NCBI RefSeq assembly: GCF_007896845.1
Contig: NZ_VOHS01000016.1
Location: forward strand, 62,001-126,000
Reading direction: 5' to 3'
DNA: 64,000 nt
DNA from: Chitinophaga pinensis
GTDB taxonomy: Bacteria > Bacteroidota > Bacteroidia > Chitinophagales > Chitinophagaceae
Part shown: piece by piece, positions 1 through 9,199 of the stretch
Layout of the letters: every line of letters begins with the position of its first letter
Numbering within the stretch: the stretch's first letter is position 1
The notes under the pieces: model-generated
Told to the model about the DNA's origin: nothing
What the model saw: only the letters and a program-made list of their open reading frames with translations
Database searches by the model: none
Position numbers and translations under genes: made by a program

Positions 1-249
1 CATTTCCAGAAATACAGGTGTGGCAAAGGCCCCGTTTATATTACCAAAATTGACAGCAGTTGGTGTCTGATAGAGGTTACCCGCACAGAAATTCCAATAG
101 AATGACGCACCTCCTGTAGATGTATTGGTGAGGGTGATCGGCTCATTGACACATACCGTGTCCGGAGCCGTAAAACTAGCTTGCTGTGCCAGGGCCTGAT
201 AGCCTGTAAATAATATGGCTAAACAGGTTGACAGAATGAATAATCTCAT
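1..249 (-). CDS. secreted T9SS-type protein, N-terminal part (runs off left edge)
   Basis: An open frame of 83 codons starts with ATG at 249 and continues past the left edge. It begins with a signal peptide (hydrophobic core followed by ALAQQ, cleavage likely after ALA). The mature start reads APDTVCVNEPITLTNTS, typical of PKD/Ig-like modules of secreted Bacteroidota proteins. It is clearly a paralogue of the next gene (367-3040): both share the AQQASF start, the DTVCVNEP motif, the YWNFC motif and the PVF segment near residue 78. The two genes are in tandem on the same strand, 117 bases apart. By analogy the missing part probably carries propeller-like repeats and a T9SS C-terminal domain, but none of that is visible here. 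Confidence 0.85.
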   Translation of the reverse strand, partial: MRLFILSTCLAILFTGYQALAQQASFTAPDTVCVNEPITLTNTSTGGASFYWNFCAGNLYQTPTAVNFGNINGAFATPVFLEM

Positions 250-366
250 AGATATCTTGGGTAAGGGATATACACACCGCTGATTGTCCCGGTTTCGGGC
301 GCTAAATTACCGAATGAAGCTAATATAATGATAACTAATTTGATAGGTGGATTGCGGGGAGGTTTT

Positions 367-3040
367 CTACCTTACCAACGTAATAGCTCCCTTCTGCTGG
401 TATACCTTTTCCGTTTCCCCAAAGAAAGTGTACTCGATCCTGTAAACGTAGCTACCTGCCGGCTGCAACTTCTCTATATAAGTACCATCCCATCCCCTGC
501 GGTAATCATCTGAACGGAAGATCAATTCCCCCCAGCGGTTATAGACATGCATATTAAAAGAGGCGATTCCCTGTCCTTTTACCCGGAAAACATCATTCTG
601 GCCATCTTTATTGGGAGAAAAGGCAGTCGGGACAAACAGGGAATGTCGTTTGTCTACAAATACCGTCACTGTATCCGATTTCACACAATTCGGGCCGGAG
701 GTGAATACTATATAAGTCGTCGTTTCTGAAGGCTGTACCGTCAGCAAGGGACAGCTCGCACAACTCAATCCATCGTCGGGTATCCACGTGTAATTAATGG
801 CATTGACGGCATATAAGTTGATTTTCTCACCCAAAACAATAGTCGTATCGTTATTCGTGATCCTCAGCGGCGGGATCACGATATTGTTAAGAGTGACGGT
901 GCCATCAACCCGGCAGCTATTGGCATCAACAATCGTGGTCAGGTAATTTCCGGCACTCAGATTGGGTAAACCGGCTGATGTAATGGGTGTACCATTGACT
1001 TCATATATATGGTGAGGTCCCACCGGTGCCGCTGATCACTAAGGCCCCATTCTGCGCGCCACAGGTTTCATCTGTTCCTGTCACGGCTAATTCAATCACC
1101 GCAGGTGAAGTTACGGTCAGTTCGACGGTATCCGTACAGGTACCCGCACGGCCATAAATCTGGTAAGTTCCCGCGCTGAGATTCGGGAAAGTGGTATTAG
1201 CCTCATAAGTCGCATTGCCGATAGCAAATTCCACAGGTGCCTGTCCGTTATGCAGGGTAATATTAATAACACCATCTGAGAGTCCGTTACAGGTAGGCGA
1301 CTCAAAAGCGGCATCAAAATTCAGCAAGGCAGCCGGATCAACAATGACGCCAGCCTGTTTGGTAATCGTACACCCAATGGAGTCTTTGATGTCTATTGTA
1401 TAATTGCCTGCAGCCAGTTGCGGAAATGTATTTGCCAGATCCTGATCTGTTCCGTTCAGGGTATAGGTGAATGGAAGTATCCCACCTCCGGGCGTAACTG
1501 TTATACTACCACCGGGGTGGTGACAGTCGATCGGCGTTACGGCAACAATCGCTTCCATTACGGGACTGATATTCACTTTGATATCGTCAGTGGCGGAGCA
1601 GGTACCACCACTGGTCACCGTTACACTATAGGTCCCACTGGTATCGGCGGTCAACGTGCTGCCGCCACTGTTATCTGACCAGTGATAAGTACTGAAGCCG
1701 GTACCGGCGTTCAATACAACAGGTACGCCGTTACAACTATTGACAGGTCCTGTTCCCAGATCAACCGTTGGTGGAGGAACCACGACGATTGTCTGACATG
1801 CGGCGCGCTGAAACGGCGTGCCTTCATTCATGATCATATCGATGGTATAGGTACCCGGTTGACTATACGTATATGCAGGAGGTGTGTTCAGCGCGGAAGA
1901 AGGAATGGTGTTGGTGCAGGCACCTAATCTGACCCGTTTCAGAGTATTGTTGAAGGCATTTAAGACAAAGGTATACAGACCATCCTGCACCCTGAAAAAG
2001 GGTGAAATACAATGCGGATAGCGTAAATTGCCGCCCACATTTCCATAGGAAGTGGCAGTCACTGCACCGGTAATATTCCCACCGGCAAAATTTAACCGGA
2101 TAAGATCATCGCCATCACCATTGGCGATCAGTCCAAAGACACCATTACAATCACTCAGAATAGAGATGTCCCTCGGCCTGTTTAACTGATTACTGACATT
2201 TCCGAGGTTGACACCTGTGGGTGTGTTCAGCAGCGAATTACCAAAGTCCAGCCTTGAAATAGTGTGAGCGTCGGTGTTGGTAACAAACATATACCAGTTG
2301 CCACCGGCATTTGTAACGTGCAGACCTGTTGGATAAGCCAGTCCGCCGATATTTCCAAGGTTCACCGCCGTAGGCGTGTTCATAAAGGATGTACCAAAAT
2401 TGAACCGGGTAATTGTACCATTTTCCGAGTTCACTGTATAGGCATACCAGTTACCCCCTTCCTGAAAAGCATAGAGATCTGTGGGATATGCGAGGTTACC
2501 GATATTGCCCCAGTTGGTACAGGTAGGCGGATTTGCCAGACTATTGCCAAAATCAACTCTGGCGATATTAGCATTCCAGAAAGTACTGTTGCCACCCGTA
2601 ACGAGAATATGCCAGCCACTGGCATCCTTAACGATCTGTAACCCTTCTGGTGTGGGAGGTAGTTGTCCGCCGAGATTACCGAGGTTGTCCGCCACAGGTG
2701 TATTCAGGAGGCTATTTCCGAAATAAAGCCGGATGAGCGTATGGCTGTTATTGACGACAAACCCATAGTATTGCTGTCCATCCCATACTGTTTCCATAAA
2801 TACGGGTATGTAAAGGTTACCTCCCAGATCGCCAAGGTCGTCGGCCGTTGGAGGCTGATAGACCTCTCCGGAGCAAAAATTCCAATAATAGGCAGTACCT
2901 CCTGCTGAAGTATTCGTGAGGTTAACGGGTTCATTAACACAAACGGTATCAGGGACTGCAAAACTCGCTTGTTGTGCCAGTGCAGGTAAACCGGATAATA
3001 GGGTATACAATACACAGACCTGCTGTAAAGTTGGTCGCAT
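367..3040 (-). CDS. large secreted adhesin-like protein with SprB-type repeats and T9SS type B C-terminal domain (frameshifted)
   Basis: The coding sequence is split into two frames, 3040-1001 (679 aa) and 1023-367. The join lies inside a short AT repeat at about 1003-1011. The first frame ends GGTSPYI and the second resumes IYEVNG, which together make a normal SprB-type repeat. Adding one AT unit restores 891 aa. Order of parts: signal peptide (LPALAQQ), PKD-like start (DTVCVNEP), about six repeats of the NLGNIGG / FGNSLLNTP type that probably form a beta-propeller (residues about 60-390), a PKD/Ig region with C-rich SprB-like repeats (about 420-750), and a CHU_C gliding-motility C-terminal domain with the motif PTAFSPNKDGQND ending in GAITLVR. 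Export by the type IX system and display at the cell surface is inferred from that domain. It may be a real frameshift, phase variation or sequence error. Confidence 0.85.
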
Positions 3041-3310
3041 AGAAAGTTGGGAAAACCTGTAAAAGAAAATAAACCTGATAAAGGGGTTTGGGTCTAACGG
3101 TTAATAAGAAATTTCTTTAAACTGCGTTAACTGATAGAAAAGTTGACAAAATGGTCTAAGGAAGATACTAAAAGCTATCCATATAAAAGAATCTAATTTA
3201 ATGGCGAACTTCGTGTTTGAAAGATTGATAACATGTAAATAACGATAACGTCGTAACTTTTTAATAAAAATAGGCTGACAAGCTGTATTTTAACTACTCA
3301 AACTAGAACC

Positions 3311-5449
3311 TTGCGCAATTTTACCCTTCTCATCCTCGCCGTCCTCTATGTCATACCAGCGCTTGCACAGCGTAAATGTGGTACCGAAGAAGCAATGCAG
3401 CAACTCATTGCTTCCAACCCGGCCTTACAAAAAGTACGTGAACGAAAAGAAGCGCGTCTGCAGGAGATGACCCGTTCTGTAAAACAGTCCCGGGCACAGA
3501 TGCGAACCATCTATCCGACCGTGACTATTCCCGTTGTTGTACACATCGTTATGAGAAATCCTTCTCAGGTAACTGACGAGCAAGTACAATCCCAGATCGA
3601 TGCACTTAACCGTGACTACGCAGCAGCAGCACCCGATATCAGCAATATACCGGCAGCATGGCAACCCCTGCTCGGTCAGTCCAATATACAGTTCTGTCTG
3701 GCACAGCGTACCCCTGATGACAATCCTACAAATGGTATTAACCGGGTGACAACCACCCGTACTTCCTTCTCTTCGGCCAATTCCGCAGCAGCAGTGAAAC
3801 ATGCTGCTACTGGTGGTGCTGACGTGTGGAATAGCGATAACTATCTGAATATATGGGTATGTAACCTCGCTGAAAACTATCTGGGTATTGCCACTTTCCC
3901 ACAGGGTTATCCTGCAGATGAACAGGGCGTGGTGATCACCTACACCGCTTTCGGCACCACTGGTAGTGCTGTCTCTCCTTATAACGTGGGCCGCACTACG
4001 GTACATGAAGTAGGCCACTTCTTCTCCCTTCGTCATATCTGGGGGGATGAATCAGGTTGTGCTGCGGATGATGGTATTGATGATACGCCTTTACAGGGTA
4101 ACTATACTTATAATTGTCCGCCTTTCCCACTGACCGACAGATGTACGGTAGACTCTCCGGGTATCATGTTCAACAACTTTATGGACTATTCCGATGATGC
4201 GTGTATGCTGTTGTTTACTTCTGATCAGGTAGACAGGATGCGTCTGACGCTGGAAAATGACAGGTCTTCTTTGATGTTCTCGGAGGCTTGTCTGCCATTA
4301 AACCTTCAGGAGAATGATGCTTCTATCATGAACATCCTCACTCCTTACAATCAGATCTGTGAGAACAACATCCTGCCACGCGTGGTGTTGAAGAATCAGG
4401 GTAAAAACCCATTGACGTCAGTGAAGATCTATTATGTAGTAGACGAAGGCACGACACTCAGTTACGACTGGACCGGTAACCTCGCAGCGCTGAAGAGTGA
4501 CACGGTGGATCTGGCCAGCAGCGTTCCGGGAGAAGGCCTGCACCTGCTCAAAGTGTATACAGGTTCACCAAATAATAATCCGATCGATGGTGAGCCATCT
4601 AATGATACCGCGTGGTCACCATTCCAATATTATGCAGATGCTACCTTCCCATTGTTAGAAGGCTTTGAAGGCAACACTTTCCCGCCGGCTGGTTGGGAAA
4701 TCAAGAACTATGACAACAGCTATAGCTGGGAATTGAGTTCGGACGCGGCCAAATCAGGCACTAAATCAATCGTTATTCATAATCTGGCATATAATACCAA
4801 CGAAGCTGTAGATGACATGCTCAGTCCGGTATTTGATCCGACAGGCAAAGATTCCGTATTCCTGTTCTTTGATGTGGCAGCGGCGGCTTATTCAAGTCTG
4901 AATGGCACGAATACAACCTGGGACAGTCTGCAGATACTGACAACTTCCGATTGTGGAAACACTTTCGACAGTCTGTATAAGAAGGGAGGTTCCTCTCTAC
5001 TCACCCGCAGGGTACCTGTAACTACTGAATTCGTACCGACGGCTTCAGAATGGCGCAGGGATTCTATCAACCTGACCCCGATCATTAAAAAGGGACCATT
5101 CAGGGTGGTATTCAGGAACATCAGTAATGCAGAGAACAACATCTATCTGGACAATATCAATATCGTCACGAAGAATACCCTGCCTTATCTGAAGGAAAAA
5201 GGGCTGGTGATAGGACCTGTTCCAACGTCCAATCAATTGTATATCACCTTCCTTGAAATACCGAACGATCTGGAGTGGATTGGCATCTACAATACTTTAG
5301 GACAGCTGGTGGCAAAGCAGCCTGGCTCGTCAATCAACAATAGCAACCGTTTTATCTTTGATTTGGTAAATGAGCCAAATGGTATTTATTTTGTAAAATT
5401 AATATACAGGAATAACGTCAAGACTATTAAGATAACTAAAGTGAATTAA
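3311..5449 (+). CDS. secreted M43-family (cytophagalysin-type) zinc metalloprotease with Por sorting domain
   Basis: A 712-aa protein. The only start giving a complete signal peptide (LAVLYVIPALAQ) is the TTG at 3311. The metzincin zinc site HEVGHFFSLRH begins at residue 232, and a Met-turn (FMDYSDDACML) follows about 60 residues later, as in pregnancy-associated/cytophagalysin M43 peptidases. The usual Gly of HExxHxxGxxH is Ser here. Residues about 445-620 resemble the choice-of-anchor J / MAM-like beta-sandwich (LLEGFEGNTFPPAGWE). The last about 80 residues form a T9SS type A (Por) sorting domain (GQLVAKQ, PNGIYFVKL, ending IKITKVN). Predicted role: an exported protease for extracellular protein degradation. 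mqnE starts only 5 bases after its stop, so the two may share a transcript although their functions differ. Confidence 0.9.
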   Translation: MRNFTLLILAVLYVIPALAQRKCGTEEAMQQLIASNPALQKVRERKEARLQEMTRSVKQSRAQMRTIYPTVTIPVVVHIVMRNPSQVTDEQVQSQIDALNRDYAAAAPDISNIPAAWQPLLGQSNIQFCLAQRTPDDNPTNGINRVTTTRTSFSSANSAAAVKHAATGGADVWNSDNYLNIWVCNLAENYLGIATFPQGYPADEQGVVITYTAFGTTGSAVSPYNVGRTTVHEVGHFFSLRHIWGDESGCAADDGIDDTPLQGNYTYNCPPFPLTDRCTVDSPGIMFNNFMDYSDDACMLLFTSDQVDRMRLTLENDRSSLMFSEACLPLNLQENDASIMNILTPYNQICENNILPRVVLKNQGKNPLTSVKIYYVVDEGTTLSYDWTGNLAALKSDTVDLASSVPGEGLHLLKVYTGSPNNNPIDGEPSNDTAWSPFQYYADATFPLLEGFEGNTFPPAGWEIKNYDNSYSWELSSDAAKSGTKSIVIHNLAYNTNEAVDDMLSPVFDPTGKDSVFLFFDVAAAAYSSLNGTNTTWDSLQILTTSDCGNTFDSLYKKGGSSLLTRRVPVTTEFVPTASEWRRDSINLTPIIKKGPFRVVFRNISNAENNIYLDNINIVTKNTLPYLKEKGLVIGPVPTSNQLYITFLEIPNDLEWIGIYNTLGQLVAKQPGSSINNSNRFIFDLVNEPNGIYFVKLIYRNNVKTIKITKVN

Positions 5450-5454
5450 GCGAG

Positions 5455-6636
5455 ATGACGACCAGAAATGACCATCCGGCAGTAGAACTGTTACTGCAGG
5501 ATACAAGATTGGACAAAGGGTTGAAAACCATCGGAGAAAAGGTAATGTCAGCGGAAAGGCTGACGCCGGAAGACGGTCTGCTTTTATTTGAGAAAGGAGA
5601 ACTGGCTTATCTGGGTGCCCTTGCCAATGCTGTCAGAGTGCGTCTGCACGGTGACAAAACCTATTTCAATCGCAACTTTCATATCGAACCGACCAACGTC
5701 TGCATCTTTACCTGCAGATTCTGCTCCTACTCCAAGCTGTATAAAAACCGTGAGGAAGGATGGGAACTGAGTATCGATCAGATGCTGGATATTGTGAAAA
5801 AATATGACGGTCAGCCTGTTACAGAAGTACACATCGTGGGTGGCGTACATCCAAAGATGAACCTGGACTTCTTCGTTGAACTGCTGCAGAAAATAAGAGC
5901 ACACCGTCCTGACCTGCACCTTAAAGGCTTTACCGCTGTAGAACTGGATTACATGTTCCGCAAGGCAAAAGTGAGTGTAGAGGAAGGTATGCGCATCCTG
6001 CATGATGCTGGTCTTCAGTCCATGCCGGGTGGTGGTGCTGAAATATTCCATCCTGATATCCGTGCGCAGATCTGCCATGATAAAGTAGACGCTGATGGCT
6101 GGTTACACATCCATAAAACGGCCCATCTGCTGGGTATGCATACCAATGCAACGATGCTGTATGGTCATGTGGAGGAATTCTGGCACCGTGTAGATCACAT
6201 GGAACGTCTGCGCAAACTGCAGGATCAGACCAAAGGCTTCAACACCTTCATTCCATTGAAATTCCGTAACAAGGACAATGAAATGGCCCATGTTGCAGAA
6301 ACATCTGTAGTGGAAGATCTGAGACTGTACGCGATCGCCCGTCTCTATATGGACAACTTCCCCCACCTGAAAGCCTACTGGCCGATGCTGGGTAGAAATA
6401 CCGCTCAACTGACCCTGTCCTTTGGCGTGAATGACCTCGATGGTACTATCGACGATACCACCAAGATCTATTCCATGGCAGGTGCTGAAGAGCAAAATCC
6501 ATCTATGAACACTGCTCAACTGGCTACACTGATCAAACAGGCAGGCAGAAGACCGGTAGAAAGAGATACGGTTTATAACGAGATCAAGGACTACACCGAT
6601 GTGGTGTTCTCAGATGAGGAATTGATGGCACGTTAA
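5455..6636 (+). CDS. mqnE: aminofutalosine synthase (radical SAM)
   Basis: A 393-aa radical SAM enzyme. The cluster-binding motif CIFTCRFC starts at residue 83 and is preceded by the typical NRNFHIEPTN segment. Further family signatures are VGGVHP, GLQSMPGGGAEIF and NTFIPLKFRN. MqnE joins 3-[(1-carboxyvinyl)oxy]benzoate with SAM to give aminofutalosine in the futalosine route to menaquinone, the respiratory quinone of Bacteroidota. Length and motifs fit MqnE better than the related MqnC or CofH. No other menaquinone genes are next to it, which is common in this phylum. It follows the M43 protease gene by 5 bases and precedes a DUF192 lipoprotein gene by 13 bases, so the three could form one transcript. 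Confidence 0.92.
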   Translation: MTTRNDHPAVELLLQDTRLDKGLKTIGEKVMSAERLTPEDGLLLFEKGELAYLGALANAVRVRLHGDKTYFNRNFHIEPTNVCIFTCRFCSYSKLYKNREEGWELSIDQMLDIVKKYDGQPVTEVHIVGGVHPKMNLDFFVELLQKIRAHRPDLHLKGFTAVELDYMFRKAKVSVEEGMRILHDAGLQSMPGGGAEIFHPDIRAQICHDKVDADGWLHIHKTAHLLGMHTNATMLYGHVEEFWHRVDHMERLRKLQDQTKGFNTFIPLKFRNKDNEMAHVAETSVVEDLRLYAIARLYMDNFPHLKAYWPMLGRNTAQLTLSFGVNDLDGTIDDTTKIYSMAGAEEQNPSMNTAQLATLIKQAGRRPVERDTVYNEIKDYTDVVFSDEELMAR

Positions 6637-6649
6637 AATACAACGCTTT

Positions 6650-7186
6650 ATGTCAGCTTCCCGATGGCTGCTATTCAATGCAGGACTTCTTCTTTATATA
6701 GCCTCCTGTCAGAACAGAAATGGCAATCAGGCTTTTAACAATAATGGCTCCTCACAGGATGCCGCCATCAGTACGAAGACAGACAGCGGACCGCCATTCA
6801 AAAAAGAAGGTGTTCTTTATTTTCTCAGTAAGGTCAATAATGATACGCTCCGTCAGATCGATATCGAATTAGCGACCAGTGATCAGGAAAGAGCACAGGG
6901 ATTGATGTATCGTAAGTCAATGTCTGATACACAAGGAATGTTGTTTATTTTCCCTCATGCGGAAGAACAGTCGTTCTGGATGAAAGACACTTACATCTCC
7001 CTTGACATCCTCTATCTGGATGAGAAGAAAGAGATCGTATCGGTTCAAAAGTATACAACACCACTCTCAGAAGAGAGTCTTCCGTCCTTTAAAAAAGCAC
7101 AATATGTGCTCGAAGTGAATGCCGGATTTTGCGATAAATATCACATCGCATACGGTGACAGAATCGCATACAAAGAGATCAGATAA
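6650..7186 (+). CDS. DUF192-domain lipoprotein
   Basis: A 178-aa protein with a lipoprotein signal (hydrophobic stretch then IASC, acylated Cys at about residue 20), a low-complexity Asn/Ser-rich linker, and a DUF192 domain over residues about 65-175. Matching motifs are ERAQGLMYRKSM, GMLFIFP and FWMKDTYISLDILYLD, followed by VLEVNAG. DUF192 is a small beta-rich domain of unknown biochemical function found in envelope proteins. The gene lies 13 bases after mqnE and is followed by a strong terminator, so it closes that transcription unit. Attachment to a membrane is inferred from the lipobox; no function can be assigned. Confidence 0.88.
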   Translation: MSASRWLLFNAGLLLYIASCQNRNGNQAFNNNGSSQDAAISTKTDSGPPFKKEGVLYFLSKVNNDTLRQIDIELATSDQERAQGLMYRKSMSDTQGMLFIFPHAEEQSFWMKDTYISLDILYLDEKKEIVSVQKYTTPLSEESLPSFKKAQYVLEVNAGFCDKYHIAYGDRIAYKEIR

Positions 7187-7211
7187 GCACTTTTTACTTT
7201 CAGAATAAAGA

Positions 7212-7242
7212 AGCCGTTCACCTGAGGTGGACGGCTTTTTTT
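7212..7242 (+). terminator. rho-independent terminator after DUF192 gene
   Basis: An 11-bp stem (AGCCGTTCACC pairing with GGTGGACGGCT, one T-G pair) has a 3-base loop and is followed by a run of seven T. It lies 25 bases after the stop codon. Confidence 0.88.
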
Positions 7243-7742
7243 GTTTCTATCAAGATTTGAATGATATTATACATAAATCTCATTATCAGATAATTACACT
7301 CGGTTGTTTATAATATCACCTTAACTGATTTCACACTATAATGAGACATAAAAGCTGCAATTTTCATTGCCAAATATATGTTCAGAACTATATCCTGATT
7401 TTCAGCACTTTGGAGATATGTGCCTTCATCTTTACATTACTAAGATCGTGCCGTAGCATCCTGTACGGCTTTATTGCTATGTTAAGATTTGCCGCTATAA
7501 AACATGCACCGGATATCTGTATGATATCACCGGCAGTCGTGTCTGCATGGCATAGCCATCCTATCTTTATTTTTGGTTGAATACAATATTTCGATACCTT
7601 TATACCAGCCATAACATTTGAAACCTCTGCAATCAATACCATCTTCTATTTATCTCCTGGCCAACAACCGTTATTAAGTCAAGTAATAATGTTCGTGTTT
7701 CTCTAGTGAAACGTTATATTATTCACCTCTTAATTCTAACAT
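7243..7742. other. gene-free stretch upstream of the NtrC-type regulator
   Basis: About 500 AT-rich bases. Short frames present here (for example 7341-7580) have no recognisable domain and atypical composition. No RNA gene or clear repeat was seen. The promoter of the following regulator must lie here, but no convincing element stood out. Confidence 0.5.
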
Positions 7743-9139
7743 GTGAAAACTATCCTGATCGTTGACGATGAGATCCAGATCTGCACCTTGCTGACTAAGA
7801 TCCTCACTAAAGAAGGATATGACGTTTCCCACAGCGTATCCGGCTCTTCCGCATTGAAAATGGTGAAAGAGAAACATTACGATGTCATCTTCTGTGATTA
7901 CCGTTTAAAAGATAAAGAAATAGACGGCAGTGTACTTTCCCTTAAAATCAGGGAGCTTAGTCCTGCTACCGGCATCATCGTCATGACCGGTTACCCGGAT
8001 GTGCGGGTGGCCATTCAGCTGATCAAAAGCGGCATTTATGATTATGTAGTCAAACCATTGCATGCCGATCAGGCAATCCTGCTGGTGCAGAAGGTACTGC
8101 TACATCAATCATTACATTCCAAAGAACAATTCCCCACAGCAGCTATTGCTTCGGAAATACCCGTCTCCACTCTGGTTTCACCTAAAGGAAGGCTTAGTCA
8201 GTTTGTGTATGGAAACGGTAACAGTTCCAAGGAACTACATGTACAGATCAAACTGATTGCCCCACTAACTATAGTGTGGTTATACTCGGAGAAACAGGCA
8301 CAGGAAAAGAGTCGGTCGCCCACCTGATCCATAGCCAGAGTAAGCGCAATGATCAGCCATTTGTTGCGATTGATTGTGGGAGCCTGTCACCCGAACTGGC
8401 CTGCAGCGAATTATTCGGACATGAAAAAGGGGCTTTCACCGGGGCAATACAGGCCAAAACGGGCGCCTTTCAGGAAGCCCACGGTGGGACTTTGTTCCTT
8501 GATGAAATAGGCAACCTGTCTTACGAAGTACAGACAGCCCTGCTGCGTGTCATACAGGAAAGGGTGGTCAGACCGGTAGGCAGCACCCGCGAAACCCGGG
8601 TAGACATCCGCCTGATTGTCGCCTCAAATGAAGACCTCCAACAGGCTGTTTTGCACGGGCGTTTCCGGGATGACCTGTATTACCGCCTGAATGAATTTAC
8701 TGTAAATGTGCCCCCTCTAAGGGCCCGTAAAGATGATTTACCACTATTTATCGCCACCTTCAAGCAAACCATCGAGGCCGAACTGGGCAGGGAGTGCGGA
8801 GAGATCACTGAGGAAGTCTATAACGCCTTTTATAACTATTTATGGCCAGGCAATATCCGTGAACTGAAGAATGTGATGAGAAGGATCTGTCTGCTGGCGG
8901 AGGATCATGCTCCGATTACCAACGCTCATCTGCCCGAGGAGTTACTCCCCCGGTATGAACCCGGTCTGCCCCCGGGTAGTGATGAGAATCTCAAAAATGT
9001 ATCCCGGCAAGCCGAATATAAAAAGATACTGGATGTGCTTCAACAGGTACGTTTCAATAAATCAGAAGCCGCCCGCCTGATGAATATCGACCGGAAAACA
9101 CTTTATAATAAATTACATACGCTGAATATTGTCCTGTGA
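7743..9139 (+). CDS. NtrC-family sigma-54-dependent response regulator (frameshifted)
   Basis: The start is GTG at 7743. The frame is interrupted once: the first part ends after QIKLIAP and the AAA+ domain resumes in another frame with TNYSVVILGETGTGKE. One base is missing in the C run at 8260-8263; restoring it gives 465 aa. Domains: receiver (residues 1-120, acidic pocket D8 D9, phospho-acceptor D52, KP motif near 101), AAA+ sigma-54 activation domain (about 155-390) with Walker A GETGTGKE, the sigma-54 contact loop GAFTGA and Walker B LFLDEIG, and a Fis-type helix-turn-helix at the end (NKSEAARLMNIDRKTLYNKL). It would activate sigma-54 promoters after phosphorylation. No histidine kinase is adjacent. 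Confidence 0.9.
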
Positions 9140-9150
9140 ATAAATAAAAA

Positions 9151-9175
9151 AGAGCGCCGGACCGGCGCTCTTTTT
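9151..9175. terminator. bidirectional terminator between convergent genes
   Basis: A GC-rich 9-bp palindrome (GAGCGCCGG / CCGGCGCTC) is flanked by an A run on the left and a T run on the right. It can therefore end transcription from both the regulator (+) and the cytochrome gene (-). Confidence 0.85.
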
Positions 9176-9199
9176 ACAATATCTGCTTTACCAGAAGGC

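Noticed and set aside
7341..7642. Short frames on both strands between the DUF192 gene and the regulator
   Set aside because: No recognisable domain, low-complexity Ile/Ser/Cys composition and overlapping frames on opposite strands; probably chance.
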